Source: an uncultured Clostridia bacterium
Lineage (GTDB): Bacteria; Bacillota; Clostridia; TANB77; CAG-508
Assembly: GCA_934180065.1 (NCBI GenBank)
Contig: CAKPRA010000072.1
Coordinates: 1 to 5,302, forward strand
Length of the DNA: 5,302 nt
Direction of reading: 5' to 3'
Shown: positions 5,231 to 5,302 of the stretch, piece by piece
Position numbering within the stretch: the stretch's first letter is position 1
Layout of the letters: each line of letters starts with the position of its first letter
The notes under the pieces: generated by a model
The model's input: only the letters and a program-made list of their open reading frames with translations
Database searches by the model: none
Told to the model about the DNA's origin: nothing
Program-made: the position numbers and the translations under genes

Positions 5231-5302
5231 AGCCGGACATGTGAATATATATATTAAAAATGCGTGACTTGCTGGTCGCCCATACAAAGCAGTGTGAAGA
5301 TA
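5231..5302. other. GC-richer right edge, unassigned
   Basis: Composition changes here: 21 of 42 bases from 5261 to 5302 are G or C, far above the rest of the window. Two short open frames run off the edge. One on the + strand starts at the ATG at 5260 (MRDLLVAHTKQCED) without a Shine-Dalgarno site. One on the - strand would end at the TAA at 5256-5254 with MGDQQVTHF. It may be the end of a gene, a structured RNA or a mobile-element boundary; the visible part does not decide. Confidence 0.3.

Noticed and set aside
1..5302. CRISPR array, insertion sequence, tRNA or rRNA
   Set aside because: No regularly spaced repeats, no transposase-like protein and no recognisable tRNA or rRNA segment was seen on either strand.

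Overview
The window is strongly A+T-rich (about three quarters A/T by eye), uses the standard genetic code and AGA/ATA-rich codons, and has typical low-GC Gram-positive signals: purine-rich Shine-Dalgarno sites, TTGAAA/TATAAT promoters and A-tract/T-tract hairpin terminators. With murC, spoVG and what reads as a perfect sigma-H promoter, it points to a Clostridia-like member of the Bacillota (Firmicutes), possibly an uncultured gut lineage. The sequence does not support a finer placement.

Layout. Positions 1-158 are the upstream region of a two-gene operon on the + strand, with a clear sigma-A promoter at 96-124. The first gene (159-1118) encodes a short, tail-less FtsZ with an intact GTPase core. 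The second (1144-2274) encodes a membrane-anchored or lipid-anchored protein with a complete transglutaminase-like Cys-His-Asp triad, predicted to act outside the membrane. A strong 16-bp hairpin (2276-2314) ends the operon. The - strand gene murC (2524-3927, TTG start) converges on it from the right. A 308-bp divergent control region (3928-4235) carries the murC sigma-A promoter on one strand and a sigma-H promoter for spoVG (4236-4529) on the other. A bidirectional terminator (4535-4564) separates spoVG from a convergent - strand HD-domain hydrolase gene (4616-5143), which has its own near-consensus promoter (5186-5213). The last 70 bases are markedly more GC-rich and are probably the edge of a different gene or element.

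How the genes relate. Three of the five genes have family roles touching division or envelope synthesis: FtsZ polymers at the division site, MurC in the first amino-acid addition to the peptidoglycan precursor, and SpoVG as a nucleic-acid-binding regulator tied to septation and sporulation in Bacillus. The most noteworthy unit is the ftsZ-transglutaminase operon: a second-type FtsZ without linker or C-terminal anchor peptide, co-transcribed with an extracytoplasmic transglutaminase-fold protein. It is a reasonable candidate for an undescribed division or envelope module, but the functional link is an inference from gene order.
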